Shown piece after piece: positions 11,901 to 21,929 of a DNA stretch of 64,000 nucleotides. The position numbers were made by a program, and so were the translations under genes. Source of the stretch: Apostichopus japonicus (taxonomy: Eukaryota > Echinodermata > Holothuroidea > Aspidochirotida > Stichopodidae). Numbering within the stretch: the stretch's first letter is position 1; each line of letters begins with the position of its first letter. The notes beneath the pieces were generated by a model. It was not told where the DNA came from. It did not search any database and was given only the letters and a program-made list of their open reading frames with translations. The stretch covers positions 19,652,898-19,716,897 of the forward strand of contig NC_092577.1 of assembly GCF_037975245.1 (NCBI RefSeq), given 5' to 3'.

Positions 11901-12745
11901 CCACCACCCCGTTTAGTATCCCTGTCCCTATGCGTAAAAGTATAATCTGGGATTTGAATTAAATCAAGATTAGTATCGGAATGCAACCAGGTCTCCGTAA
12001 TAGCTATAACTGTAAATTTAAATGATGAAGATGCCAAGAAATCGCGAATAGTATCATAATTACGCATTAAGCTACGGGCATTAAGGTGAATAATAGAAAA
12101 GGTGCTATGTGAAAAATTGTGTAGATTATGTAAATCACTTACATCAGAATATAAAGAGGAATCAAAATTAGATGAATAATTATCAACCTGATCATCATCT
12201 TCATTTGAGATTAAATCACACTCAGAAAAAATATGGTTCAGAAGAGTAGGATTTCCCAAAGTTGTAGAAATATCATTGGAAGTGTTCGAGTCCAAAGTGT
12301 TAATTGGATTCATTAGGTCCTAGTGTCCTCGAAAAGAAAATACAAATTACTTCTTGAACTACAAATTATTCAAGTCGTTCAATCCATTTATTCGTTTCTT
12401 CAGTTCAACTCCATCTGCAGATTTTGTTAAGGCAAAAATCCGTCCATCTATGGTCCAGGCTGATGAGACACGGAGATGGTCTTTGACCTTCTGTAAGAGT
12501 GCCTTGTTTCTGGCAGTCAGGTCCTCCTGGATGCCGATGCCCGATGATTTCAATTTGCGTCTTGCTCTTAGCACACGTGACTTTATGTTATAGTTGGTGA
12601 ATTTCATTATGATTGATCTTGATCCTTTTCCGTTGGGTTTTCCAATACGATGGCTCCTATCGATGTCGGACAGTTTGAGATCAACACCAAGTTTTTCCTC
12701 GGCAAGTTTTGTAATAATTTGCTCATACCTTTTCGAGCTCAAAAA
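8920..12745 (-). mobile_element. CR1/L2-group non-LTR retrotransposon, 5'-truncated
   Basis: The element carries the C-terminal part of ORF1 (12359-12757), a complete ORF2 (9254-12313) and a short 3' UTR that ends, on the minus strand, in a tandem ATGAA-type microsatellite (plus-strand catttcatttcatttcattt, about 8920-8940). An endonuclease of the APE type, a reverse transcriptase and a short tandem-repeat tail instead of poly-A are typical of the CR1/L2/Jockey group. A 12-C run lies in the 3' UTR (9173-9184). It sits in the first intron of the ZMYM1-like pseudogene in antisense orientation. The 5' border near 12745 is approximate; no target-site duplication was seen. Confidence 0.85.
9254..12313 (-). 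CDS. LINE ORF2: APE-type endonuclease plus reverse transcriptase
   Basis: This is a 1019-codon uninterrupted frame. An N-terminal endonuclease domain (about residues 70-290) shows HLNARS (N78), ITETW (E107), IYKPP (Y182), CGDFNID (D215, N217), SLIDNIF (D260) and SDHLPV (D282, H283), the expected catalytic set. The reverse transcriptase (about 570-830) shows NYRPIS, FGFRKGRST, VFLDFSKAFDTVNH (D656), CGVPQGSILGPLLF and FADDTSIL (D745-D746). The C-terminal region (HTRSSGN...CYGVNFWNSL) is typical of the CR1 group. ORF2 makes the nick and copies element RNA at the target (target-primed reverse transcription). All catalytic residues are present, so the protein could be functional, but this copy lacks the element's 5' end. 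It starts 45 bp after the ORF1 stop. Confidence 0.95.
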   Translation of the reverse strand: MNPINTLDSNTSNDISTTLGNPTLLNHIFSECDLISNEDDDQVDNYSSNFDSSLYSDVSDLHNLHNFSHSTFSIIHLNARSLMRNYDTIRDFLASSSFKFTVIAITETWLHSDTNLDLIQIPDYTFTHRDRDTKRGGGVGFYVHNSVSFTVRNDLMSNPLLFESLFIDVKFDNKSLSIGVIYKPPDIPISNFNDELSSLMINLSVVSKTCYICGDFNIDLLKSDHDSNVSNFLDLMYSHSYFPLISKPTRITPQSASLIDNIFCNDTFVNLSSGILLSDISDHLPVYCCRDFKAHSLPCSNNFFYHKRTSKDSLRNINLELSSVDWNLLYNLRDVDTAYNFFVDNINNIISKHCVVKQFQRKSNTIRSPWITSSILTSISKKNKLYKKYLLNPSSTNKCKYTLYKNKLTKIITLAKKMYYENCFKDNKNNLKKTWYTINKILGRTSINTPIDKIKDNDLLITKKFDMAEKLNDFFANIGNNLASSIPTCHSKFTDFLTDSTPSSLFLSPTNSSEIINLIMQLKIGSCGLDNISVQFLQENRFIIAAPLTYIFNLSISTGVVPTRTKEAKVTPIFKSGDKLSINNYRPISVLSSLSKLLERIIYNRTVHFLDKNNIVTDRQFGFRKGRSTDMAALDVSQYIINGFNNKEYSLGVFLDFSKAFDTVNHGILFNKLYHYGIRGVAFNWFVNYLSNRRQCVHIDNHYSNFSKITCGVPQGSILGPLLFSLYINDIINCSNTLYFTLFADDTSILYKHKDINHAASTINFELAKVSTWCQVNKLSLNINKTHFMIFHPNHKKIKNIDICIGNSQLKRVEVIKFLGLFIDPALKWSSHISKIKTTISKTVGVLYKIKDFVPMYILKNLYNTLILPHLNYCNIVWGNAYSTYLKQLLLLQKKAVRVITQSDFLAHTPPLFSSLNLLDIFDLHRYHCAVFIFKSINNKLPVNFNNYFHFNYNIHNYHTRSSGNLFSLPINTDVFKRSIVCYGVNFWNSLSHTLRNIKYLNSFSFKLKNHLLYKYQHL

Positions 12746-12757
12746 TGTAGGGCCCAC
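12359..12757 (-). CDS. LINE ORF1 C-terminal fragment (RNA-binding, truncated start)
   Basis: About 130 codons remain. The readable part contains LSDIDRSHRIGK, SRSIIMKFTNYN, VLRARRKLKSSGIGIQEDLT and SSAWTIDGRIFALT. This pattern is typical of the C-terminal half of LINE ORF1 proteins that coat element RNA (an RRM-like and C-terminal domain arrangement). The N-terminal half and any coiled coil are missing because the element is 5'-truncated; the apparent start at 12757 is flanking sequence. The stop is TAG at 12359-12361, just upstream of ORF2. Confidence 0.75.
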   Translation of the reverse strand: MGPTFLSSKRYEQIITKLAEEKLGVDLKLSDIDRSHRIGKPNGKGSRSIIMKFTNYNIKSRVLRARRKLKSSGIGIQEDLTARNKALLQKVKDHLRVSSAWTIDGRIFALTKSADGVELKKRINGLNDLNNL

Positions 12758-12872
12758 AAAATGTCAGGCCATTTTTCAGATTCCACCAATTTTGGGCCCA
12801 TGAGGCCAAACATTTTAGGTTGAAAGACAACTTTTTAGCTTCCCCCCCCTTTCCCCCCTCCATAAACAAGGC

Positions 12873-12897
12873 GGTTCTCAAACCTCTAGTCTCGCCT
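12873..12897 (-). repeat. Right member of 25-bp inverted pair
   Basis: This is the inverted copy of 7975-8000 with two mismatches. It is followed by CTAGTTACGCGAC, which resembles the (C)TAGTTACGCCACT motif at the right end of the element at 25631-25934. It probably belongs to a decayed repeat that also includes the C-rich stretch 12842-12860. Confidence 0.4.
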
Positions 12898-12899
12898 AG

Positions 12900-13735
12900 T
12901 TACGCGACATTGTGTTAGAGTTAATACCAAATATAAAGTTATTTCCAGGCAGTAATGGACACTGTTAAGCAGGACTCCTAGGCAGTAATAGATTCCATTA
13001 GAAGACTAATTTTCAGGCAGTATTGTTCATTGTTGGGCATGACTCCCAGGCAGTACTGCTCTATACATGTATGGTTCCCAGGCAGTTCTGGGTTAGGTTT
13101 ATAGCAAGTATTATCTGGCCCTTTTCAACAGTAAAGGTCACCCAAGGCCTTTTATACCAGTAAGGGAGACTGGACAAGCACTCCTTCCCAAAATTTTGGC
13201 AACCCCCCCCCTCCGTTAGCGGAATCCTGGCCACACCACTGGCTATAATTCCTATTTTCCCCCTTTAAATGTTATTGTACCCACTCTCTCAAACAATACA
13301 CCACTGACCTACCCTATTCAACTTTCTCCCCTCTACCTGAGCAGACATAACTTCACAAGCACTCCTTCCCAAAATTTTGGCTGGCTGCCTACATACCTCA
13401 GGCTCAAAGCCTTCTAAGAATCGGCAAGTGCTGATTGGCTATAGGGCTCTCATGCTTACAGTTCAACAGTTAATAACAACTCCCAATCCTGCTTTAATTC
13501 CACTAACGGCCTCTGCAGAGCTTAACCACAAATGTAAACAAACACTGCAGAGAGACTGGGTGACAAATTAAAGGAGCTTTGGAAAAAGGTCAAGGCTGAG
13601 ATTTTTTTCAACAATGGGGATTAATTGTAATTCAGTTTTGACCAAAAATTATTAGGCATCACCTTATTCATACACAATCCAACAATCATCAGTTCAACTT
13701 TTAATATGATCCATCCAAATCTTGAGGAGATTGAG
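12900..13735. other. Intronic non-coding sequence with short internal repeats
   Basis: No gene is supported. The motif CAGGCAGTA/cAGGCAGTTCTG recurs about every 60 bp between 12945 and 13090, which suggests a degenerate tandem repeat. The phrase 'caagcactccttcccaaaattttgg' appears twice (about 13177 and 13356), so there is also a local duplication. Confidence 0.45.
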
Positions 13736-14262
13736 ATATTTGAAAATATTACAAAGAATGACCCCGATGACCCCCTAAATGACATTTGACCTAAATTTTC
13801 CGAACACCCCTCGTAACCCTCATCCCGAGGAACGTTGTAACCAAGTTTCATTATAACTGGCCATACACTGTACGAACGGAAGCAATTTGAAAATATAGTG
13901 CCGTGGCCCGGGCCACAAAAGACCCCTAGTTGATCTTTGATCTCAAATTCATGAACACCCAGAAGGTAAAACTTCCATAGTACTATTGTCACAAACCCTC
14001 AACATTGTACCATGGAATCTGTAGGAGAAGAAGCATTTTGCGTATTTCCACACAATCGCCCATTACGGCCCACAGGTGACCTTTCACCCCAAATTTCGGA
14101 CCATCTCTAATGGCCTTATACCCAATGATCCTTGTGTCCAAGTTTCATGAAATTCCATTAAACACTGTGCGAGTGGGAGCGGTTTCACCAATTGTTGACG
14201 GATAGAGTGATAGACGCCGCACTGTAGCAATAGCTCATACCAGCATGCTGGTATGAGCTTAA
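13736..14262. repeat. Interspersed repeat ending in a perfect 28-bp palindrome
   Basis: The segment is rich in TGACC-type words (tgaccccgatgacccc, catttgaccta, gtgacctttcacccc) with recurring phrases 'aagtttcat(ta/ga)' and 'ac(a)ctgtgcga/acactgtacga', so it contains two related subunits. It ends at a perfect palindrome (14232-14259, half-site AGCTCATACCAGCA). A repeat with a terminal hairpin but no coding potential fits a non-autonomous transposon; Helitrons also end in hairpins, but the usual CTRR end was not seen. The left boundary is approximate. Confidence 0.5.
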
Positions 14263-15111
14263 AAAGCAAGTTATTTGTTTTGTAATTTAGACCAATACCA
14301 AACTATCAGCCTACTGCTAAGGCATGCCCGTATACTGTTGTAAGCGTAATGCTCTGTATGGGCAGAGTATTGTAGGGGAGAACAGTGAAATTCTCCACAA
14401 TTGGAAAAAAGGCTGTGGGCATTTATGGTTAAAGATTGTGGCGTACAACTCTATGTAGCCTATACACTATGTCATCGAACAATGCCTGTGGAAAACCTTC
14501 TAAGATCAAGGAGACATGAAGCCAGCTGCTTCCTTATCTTCTCTTCTAAAGCAGTGATTATGTGTCACATCATCATGTCTCCCAGAAGACTACCCAGTAG
14601 GGTCAACCACATACGGTGCTCAAGTCCTCTGATATGTCCCCGTGGGTGGTGCTAGTGAGTCCATCTATGAGACATGCCTTGTTCAAGAGCACTGCAAAAA
14701 AGCTTTCAATAGATCAAAATTCGCTAGCTATTTCTTAAAATTCTGCTGCTCTACGACCAGCCCCGACAAACAAAGGCAATTGTAATTGTTAAAATGGGCA
14801 CTTTCAGAACACTTTTGGGCGGAATGGTGGCAGAGCAGTATCAGTGACGCTTTTGCATGCAAACACTCCCGAGTTTCACTCCAGCATACACCTCAGCTTG
14901 CAGTTGTGATGGGCGAGGTCATGATTTCCTTCATCCGCTGTAACGCAGCGGACTTGTGGGTTTCTGGAGTTCACTGATTGTGCCGTCAAATGGGGACGTG
15001 AAATGGGGGGGGGGGGCAGGAGCAGGTTCGGATTAATTACACCCCTGCCTTGATGTCATCTGAGCACTAGGGGAGTTGTCGCTTGTGCTCATCCACGATC
15101 AAAACAGCCAG
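14263..15111. other. Intronic non-coding stretch
   Basis: I see no gene, only short unrelated open frames. A run of 12 G (15005-15016) follows 'aaatggggacgtgaaat', a sequence context like other repeat borders in this window. Confidence 0.4.
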
Positions 15112-15672
15112 GGTTCCTTAAAGGCCAAAGGTCATGTAATAGATTTCCTTCAAAGTAGCATAAGTGGAAAGAGGGCACGTGAAAACCCCACACCCCACAT
15201 TTGAAGATTCTAGCATGTTGCATCGCTGAGTTATTTCAATTTACTTTTGGGAATCGATGACGTCATGGGGGCACGGTGCGGAGGTCGCCCATAGCCTGTA
15301 CACACTAAATGCTGAGATTTGGCATCTTTATAACAGAAAGACGGAAAGTGATATTTAAAAAGAAATGGATGACATTATTCTGTCATTTTCTATGAACAAT
15401 TCGGTACCTTTTTATTTAGATCCCATCCATAGTTCATTTGTTGCAGGGTTTCAAAAAGGACATGTTTCGTATTGACTTTGTGTTGCAGAGGTTCCCGCGG
15501 TCCACCCCATGACGTCACAATGCGTGTTGCGCAATACCAGTTGCTGCTCATTTTCGCAGTTTTCGGTTGAATTACGAATTGCGGCTTACATTACCTTAGT
15601 GTACTATCCCTAAGGTACAATATTAACTGAAGTCATATTTATATGATCTTTGGCCTTTAATGAGCCCTAATT
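15112..15672. mobile_element. Imperfect foldback element with mirrored CRE sites
   Basis: The left arm (AGGGTTCCTTAAAGGCCAAAG, starting about 15112, then GTCATGTAATA) matches the reverse complement of the right arm (AGGGCTCATTAAAGGCCAAAG then ATCATATAAATA, ending about 15670). Full CRE palindromes TGACGTCA lie at 15258-15265 and 15510-15517, each followed, in mirrored orientation, by ATGGGG. No coding capacity is seen. It lies just upstream of the second exon of the ZMYM1-like pseudogene. The size and structure suggest a foldback MITE. Confidence 0.5.
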
Positions 15673-15840
15673 GGATTCCTGAACCCGTAGCAATCGAATT
15701 AAAAAAATAAACAGCTGGGAAAGGTAATTTAAGCACTGCTAGTTGAAGACGATGATTGAACATCGAGGTTGACCGTGGAAACATCCATCTTATATAACCC
15801 TAGCCCTTTCTTTACCACTTCCTGTTTTTGTATTTCACAG

Positions 15841-16190
15841 AATACCATAAGCCACCTGGTCCCGATGACATTTGACAGGCTCCATCGGATGGTCCAACAC
15901 AGCCAAAGATTTCATATCCCGCCAGGCATCAGGACCACAAGCGGGCGTTCCAGGCAGCATGGTACCAAGTGCACCCTTGGTTGGAATATTCTCAGAGTTC
16001 CAATGCTGCCTTCTGCTTCGCCTGTCGCCACTTCCTTGGCCAGAACATACATGCTGAGGAAAGCTTCACCAGTGGTGGATTTTCCAACTGGAAGAAGGCT
16101 CAAGGGAAGAAGGGGAAGTTCGCAAAGCTCCGTGATGCAGACTACCATGTCAACGCGATGGTTACCTGGTCGTCATTGAAAGAATTTATT
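15841..16190 (+). pseudogene. ZMYM1-like hAT-derived gene, exon 2 (TTF-type zinc finger)
   Basis: A strong acceptor (tttgtatttcacag) ends at 15840. In the frame set by exon 1 the block encodes KPPGPDDI, then a TGA at 15873-15875, then QAPSDGPTQPKISYP, AAWYQVHPWLEYS, NAAFCFACRHFLGQ and SFTSGGFSNWKKA. The W-Y-x-x-x-x-WLEYS..AFCFxCRHF pattern is the TTF-type zinc finger found at the N terminus of ZMYM1-like proteins and related hAT transposase derivatives. The TGA lies just before the zinc finger, within a PDDI-x-Q motif that is normally continuous in this family, so this copy is disabled. The 3' border is unclear: the frame stays open to 16320, but family structure suggests the exon ends near 16190 (AMVTWSSLKEF). 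Confidence 0.75.
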
Positions 16191-16320
16191 CATTTAAATT
16201 GCCGCAGACCTGTGTCGGTGCTGGTGCTGGATACACTTGAGAAAGTGGTTACACTCATCTCACCTCAATTTGCACAGCACCATGACTTCAGGAGACTGAT
16301 ATTTGATTTTGGTCTTTGAG

Positions 16321-17616
16321 GGAACTTGGAATACTTAACGGGGACCTGTTGCCACATTGCTGATCTCGCTCGGTGTGAGTAAAATGATGCAGTACGGTAG
16401 TACCCGACCAGTCCTCCCCCCCCCCCAGACCCAGAGTGTCGTATTGAAGAGGGCACATTAAATACAGATTGTGTTCAAGTTCCTAGCCTCACCATGGCTT
16501 GCAGTTCCACTCTGTGTTTTCTATACACAAATAGTTTAGTAGACCCTAAAATGGTATGGCAAGGTTGCCCATTTGCTTCGAAAAATGTCATGTCCAACAG
16601 CTTGGAGGGAGTTTTTCAGCCGGGTTATCCAAACTTGTAGTGTAGATACGGTATATATTAAACCTAAATCAATTCTCAGGCATAGTACAGTGCTGTGTAG
16701 AAAATCCCACAGGCCATCTGATCATCTTAGACTGAGGTAGTTCAGCCACAGGTACCAGAACACACGCACCAGCGGCCTGATACCCCCTACTGACAAACTG
16801 AACTGGAAAATGTACCCAACAAATTAAATTGGGAATAGTAAACTATTACCAGATTGCATGGGATAATTTCTGGTGGTATCCTTGCCCACGGGGTTTTTGA
16901 TAAGCGGGGGCCCAGGGGCGATGAGCCCCCTGAAATGTATTAATAACCCCTGGTCCTGATGAAATTGTATAGACCAGGGGCTAGTTCTTGGGGCAGATCG
17001 CCCAGAGTTCTCCAGTTGATCACACTGGAGTAACAGATGCACCATGCACTTTTTAATGTTTTGAGAGCAGAATAACACTGTTGTGTATGTAATAATGCAT
17101 GTGAGCCAGGTTTTATAGCCTCTGGGGTTGACTTTCTCATTCGAAGTTGTGGTACTCCTCAATGCAGGACACGAGGAAGTGATCAAAGCCCCTGGTTGTA
17201 CCAAAATAATCCCTGGTCCAGTACCAGAATCCACAAACTAGGGGCTATATCTGCTGAAAAGTTACCCCTGGTCTCTGGTCCCTCATTTCGACCCCTGCTT
17301 GCCCAGTCAAGAAGAATGTCCTGTTCTTATGCAACTGCTCATTACAAGAAAGTTTCATATTGTTAATCGGTATATAATGACAGCAAAAACAATTTGTCGA
17401 GCTTCAACTGCATTCATAATTGATTGTTAGTTCAACGTTGGTCTCAAGACCTCCATAACCGGAGCACTGTCTGCCTCTTTTCATTGCTCATACTCTCATA
17501 GTCTCCTTATTGTATACATATTCCATTCAACAAGGGAATCATTTTGTCGATCTGGAAGAGCTCCCTTCAATTTGTCAATTCTAATAACGTGTATATATTT
17601 TTTATTTTCCATGCAG
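16321..17616. other. Intronic non-coding stretch with CCCCTGGT/ACCAGGGG repeats
   Basis: No gene is supported. The word CCCCTGGT or its inverse occurs at about 16947, 16975 (inverse), 17189, 17211 (variant) and 17267, suggesting a small degraded foldback repeat (about 16900-17290). An 11-C run lies at 16416-16426. Confidence 0.4.
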
Positions 17617-19416
17617 ATAGGTTCTGTTCAACAGCTATTGAGTGAGCAGCACAAGAAAGAAGTCCGGGAGAACCAGCACTTCATCAAGACAGTGAAATCA
17701 TCCTCGTTACAGGGGTGCAGAACATTGCCCAGCGAGGCCACCGGGAAGACGCTACTGTTGGTAATCTGAAACGTTTGCTGCGGTTGGTCAGTGACCATGA
17801 TGACATCATCAGGAAGCGTCTGGAAGAGGGTCCTCGGAATGCCAAGTATACGAGTCCTGAGATCCAGAATGAGATGTTGGCAAGCCTAGCCCTAAAGCTC
17901 CGCGACGAGATCTTGGCAGAGATGTTGGAGGCTGAGCAGTTCCCCATTCTGGTTGATGAGACCAAGGATGTCCGGAAAACGGAGCAACTGTCACTAATTG
18001 GGAGGTACTTCCATGGTGGGAAAATCAAGGAGAGCTTCCTCTGCTTTAAAGACACGGATGGTCTGGATGCTGCCTCTCTGTGTGAGACCATCATTCAGCT
18101 GTTGGGCGGATATGGCTTCGACTACAGGAAGAATCTTGTTGGTCAGGGCTATGATGGGGCAGCAGTGATGAGTGGAGCTTTGTCTGGTGTGGCGAAGCGA
18201 GTTCAAGAGATTGCTCCTTCAGCAGAGTATGTGCATTGCCATGCCCATAGACTGAACCTTGTCATCGTGGATGCATGCAAGTCTGTCATAGAAGCAGGAC
18301 ATTTTTTCGCTTAATGCAGCAGCTATGCGTGTATGGGTCGGGTTCGTATATCCACCAGAAGTGGCTGGAAATACAGCGAGAGATGTTTCCAGGAGAGCAG
18401 GCCAGAGAGCTGAAACGACTGAGCGACACAAGATGGGCGTGCAGGGCTGATGCCTGCCAGGTGCTCCAGGCAACCAGCAGTGCTTCGCTTGCTGCATCTG
18501 CTGAGTGAAGGTCGTGGAGAACGGGCAGTGGATGCCAGAGGACTACTCGCCCAGTTGGATGAGAACTTTGTTGCAAGGCTGGTCCTGATGACAGCTTTGT
18601 TACAGAAGACGTAAGTCGCTCTCCAGCATGTTCCAGCGTCATGACCAGGACCTCTCTGCAGCGAGTATCATGTCAGCGGTCGTCATCCAGCAGTTACAGG
18701 TCATGCGGACGATTGGAAAGGGTCTCGATGAGATTTGGGATACCGTGACTCACCTTATCGAGGATTGTAAGGATGACTTCACGCCTCCCAGAACGAGGCG
18801 GGCAACACGACCATCGCGCCACATGGATGATTAGCATGTTCTCGAAGCCACCGGTCAGCGGGATCAGGCAACCACCAAAGCCGACTTCAAGATAAACTTC
18901 GTGTTCCCAGTTCTTGACCGGATGCTCCAGGAGCTACAGCGAAGGTTCAGCGACAAAAACCAAGGGCTGATGAAGGGGATTGATGCGCTGACTCCTACAA
19001 GCGAGAACTTTCTGGATCTAGAGAGCCTCAAGGTTATCCAGGAGACTTACAAGATTACCCTGGAGGACCTGAAGCATGAGGTCCACCAGGTAAAACGGCT
19101 GATTGAAAGAAAGTCTAGAAAAGGGGAGATGGTGCCAACAACCATGCAAGGGTTGCTCATTTTCCTGGAGCCGTACCAAGATGCATTTTTCGAACTGTAT
19201 CGGCTAACGAAAATTGCACCAGTGATTCCAGTCACATCAGCCTCATGAGAGAGGAGTTTCTCGGCGATGAAGCTCATCAAGACGTACCTGCGGAACTCCA
19301 TGGGTCATGACCGTCTTAGTGACCTGGGCATGTTGTCCATAGAGAAGGTGAGGGCAGAAGGTCTGAACACGGAGCTGTTTGTGGAGAAGTTTGCTTCTGC
19401 GCATAACAGCAGGTAG
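17617..19416 (+). pseudogene. ZMYM1-like hAT-derived gene, exon 3 (DUF4371, hAT dimerisation)
   Basis: An acceptor (tttattttccatgcag) ends at 17616. Family-like sequence follows in shifting frames: SVQQLLSEQHKKEVRENQHF, then a frameshift near 17700; IAQRGHREDATVGN and FPILVDETKDVRKTEQLSLI, GQGYDGAAVMSG and YVHCHAHRLNLV; a frameshift near 18300 and RLSDTRWACRADA; a frameshift near 18480 and a TAA at 18612; a TAG at 18832; then an in-frame TGA at 19246 immediately before ERSFSAMKLIKTYLRNSMG. DETKDV, GYDGA, CHAHRLNL, SDTRW and ERSFSA..TYLR are landmarks of DUF4371/hAT proteins. With at least seven lesions it cannot make the full protein. The last stop is TAG at 19414. Such genes are domesticated or still mobile hAT transposases; which applies here is not visible. 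Confidence 0.85.
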
Positions 19417-21326
19417 CAATCGCGTATCGGAAGCATACTGTGGCTACTGAACCATAATGTGCGTATTTGTTGGATATCTTACCTCAGTAGAAAGGAGATT
19501 AAATTTTGCACAAGCTGACTAGCACTATGTCATATGTGTGGTGCAGTCTGTAATTCCACATAAAAATAATTGCCCATGATGCTGATGCATATTTCCTTTT
19601 ACTTTGTTTCTTGACCTCAATATACTGCTACTAGTAGTAGAGTATATGTTCTGAAGTTGTACGGGTAGCTTTACCCGACTCTGTATTGAAAATGTGAACA
19701 TGTTACTTGTTTTTTTATAGTAATTTAGCCCTTTGCTTCCAATCCCCTAGTAAGATTGTGAGGGTCTACAGTCCAATGAAAGTTAAATGTTGATTTAGTC
19801 ATTTCGAGGGCCCCAATCCCTCCCATTAGTCCTTGTCTTGTCTGGTACTATGCAAACACCAACCAATTTAACAACTATTTTGTTTATCGTGAGCTTCGCT
19901 GTTTTGGCCATGGACTAAGGACATGCAGAGCAGCACATTACTTTGTAAGATACATCAAGTGAACAGGGTCTTCCTTAGTTTTCAACTTTTTTTTATGCCT
20001 TGGACATTTCTAGGTCATCCTGCTAGCATACTGTGTATGTGATACTTAGCATGTAAACATGTGATACTTAGCATGAATGTGTAACATGCTCAGTGGTGGT
20101 GTGTTAATATCAGTCACAAAATTTTCCTTAACATTAACAATGAGAAATGTTGTTCCCTGACATTTGGCAAGATCATCAGTTTACCGATTGTCATTTGTGT
20201 GGCTGTCTGGGAATGATTGAATATAGTTTGTTAGGCAAAGCATGAAGGTTCAATGGAAATAGTTTATCTTTTGTTTTCACAAGTGAAGATTCATGTAATA
20301 GCAAAACTAATAACAGAATAGAGGGAGCGGAGAAGTTTGGAGAGGAACCAGAAACAAGTAGGTCGTTTTTGCGGTCTAAAACCTCCACCTTATCTGTGAC
20401 AAAAACAACAGTATCTTGAAATTTCTTGTTTAGTGTATAATTGGAGTGTTAGACAATGCCATCATTTTTGGCAGAAATAAGTGTATTGTTGGAAATATCT
20501 TGATTATATACTGATAATATGTAACTGAATTAAGGTTGCAAGTACATTGCTAGTGTTTCATGTTGATGTTGTATTTGATTAGGGGGTGGGGGTGGCTCAT
20601 CAGTGGTACTATTTGGCATAATCAGTTCTTTTTATCTTCATCTGTCTGTGAAAATATGAATATGTATACATAATAAATTTGAGGTTGCAATTGCATGGAT
20701 ATTGTTTTGTGTATAATTATGAGGCACTACTAACTACTACAGCAATGTTCTATTTTGGTTTATTAGTAGAAAAGCAGAATTGAAAATTGTCAGTAGCAGC
20801 CAGAGGTCTGGGGTTTAAACCTCAGGATGGTCATAGCAAAGACTTGGTATGAATTGTCGTCAATGTGTGCATGATGCTCCGCATGGCCAATGGTTATGGA
20901 CTAAAAACAGCGCCCCACAATTGGGAAATAGTTTTGGCACTGCTAATCAAATCTGACATTTGAAAATTGTTAGAATAACATAAAATGGTTATGAGCTCAT
21001 GTTCAATGTTTCACCAGTCTATTAACAATACTACAATATCCATATTGGAGAATTATGACCCTTCATGTTTGTCAGATTCAAACTACATGTACAGCATGTT
21101 GGTTCCTTCTCTAGGCAGGAATATTTCAATCCGCTTGCTGGGTAGGAGGTAGTCCGAGTAATCAGAGAGTTCGGATGGGCACAACTGCACAAGCTCCAGG
21201 CAGCACTGGCCCCGTAGTCTGGACATTAACAACAGTCCGGCTTGGGCTGAGGTTTCGGGATCATAATTACCTGCAGGCAGCCGTTATCTGTAGCATATGC
21301 CCCCCCCCCCCCCAACATTCTTTTTC
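19417..21326. other. Non-coding stretch after the hAT-derived gene
   Basis: No gene is supported. A small duplication 'atgtgatacttagcatg' occurs twice (about 20037 and 20059). A near-palindrome CTGGGGTTTAAACCTCAG (about 20810) resembles a decayed Pol III B box. A 14-C run starts at 21300. Several AATAAA-like signals are present but none can be tied to the pseudogene. Confidence 0.4.
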
Positions 21327-21553
21327 CTATAAAAACATAGGTGAATTTCACTCAATGGGAGTGATCACTGAGCACATTCCGGTATAAGAGTGAATTCCAC
21401 TCCATTGCAGTAAATCTTAACTCCTAATAGAGTTATATTCACTGATATTAGGAGTGAGGGTTAACTCCAATAGAGTTAACTTTCACTCTTAATTTGAAGT
21501 GCGCCGAGTGATCACACTCCAGTGGAATGAAATCCACTCATTTGTTTTTAGAG
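21327..21553. mobile_element. Foldback MITE, about 227 bp
   Basis: The two halves are complementary over nearly their whole length. Left landmarks GGGAGTGATCACT, AAGAGTGAA and ACTCCTAATA (21355-21430) reappear as the reverse complement on the right (TATTAGGAGT, TTCACTCTT, AGTGATCACACTCC, up to about 21540), and outer CTATAAAAAC pairs with GTTTTTAGAG. There is no coding potential. It would form a long hairpin as single-stranded DNA or RNA. It lies beside a 14-C run at 21300-21313. Confidence 0.75.
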
Positions 21554-21929
21554 TGTTTCTAGATATATGAACAAGAAATTTACATAACAATACATGTTAT
21601 CGGTTATCGATTGGCACAAAAACCCACATTCTGATGACAGCTGCCTCAAGAAAGCCAATAAATGGCCTAATTAGCACCGAGCCATCAATGTGGACCATTA
21701 CCGAAACATCGATGCGTGTTGACATGTGGGCATATCCTGCAAACCTACTGGTAGCCCACAGGGGTTTGAGGTGGGAGAAAGGCCTTGACACCTTGAAACG
21801 ACAATGATGCCAACTTCCCTCAAGTTAAAAGTCTGGCTGAGTTGGCAAGGCCAGTCAGCATGAAAGAGAAAAAACTTTTTTAGCAATTCTGTCACCGAAG
21901 TTGCACATCTTTTTGGTTGCTATTTTGCC

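Noticed and set aside
7975-12897. A 4.9-kb transposon bounded by the 25-bp inverted pair
   Set aside because: The interval contains an exon and a complete separate LINE, and the pair resembles SINE B-box sequence, so two independent SINE remnants are more likely.
15769-16179. Plus-strand open frame overlapping exon 2 of the hAT-derived gene
   Set aside because: It starts upstream of the splice acceptor and is out of frame with the zinc-finger motif.
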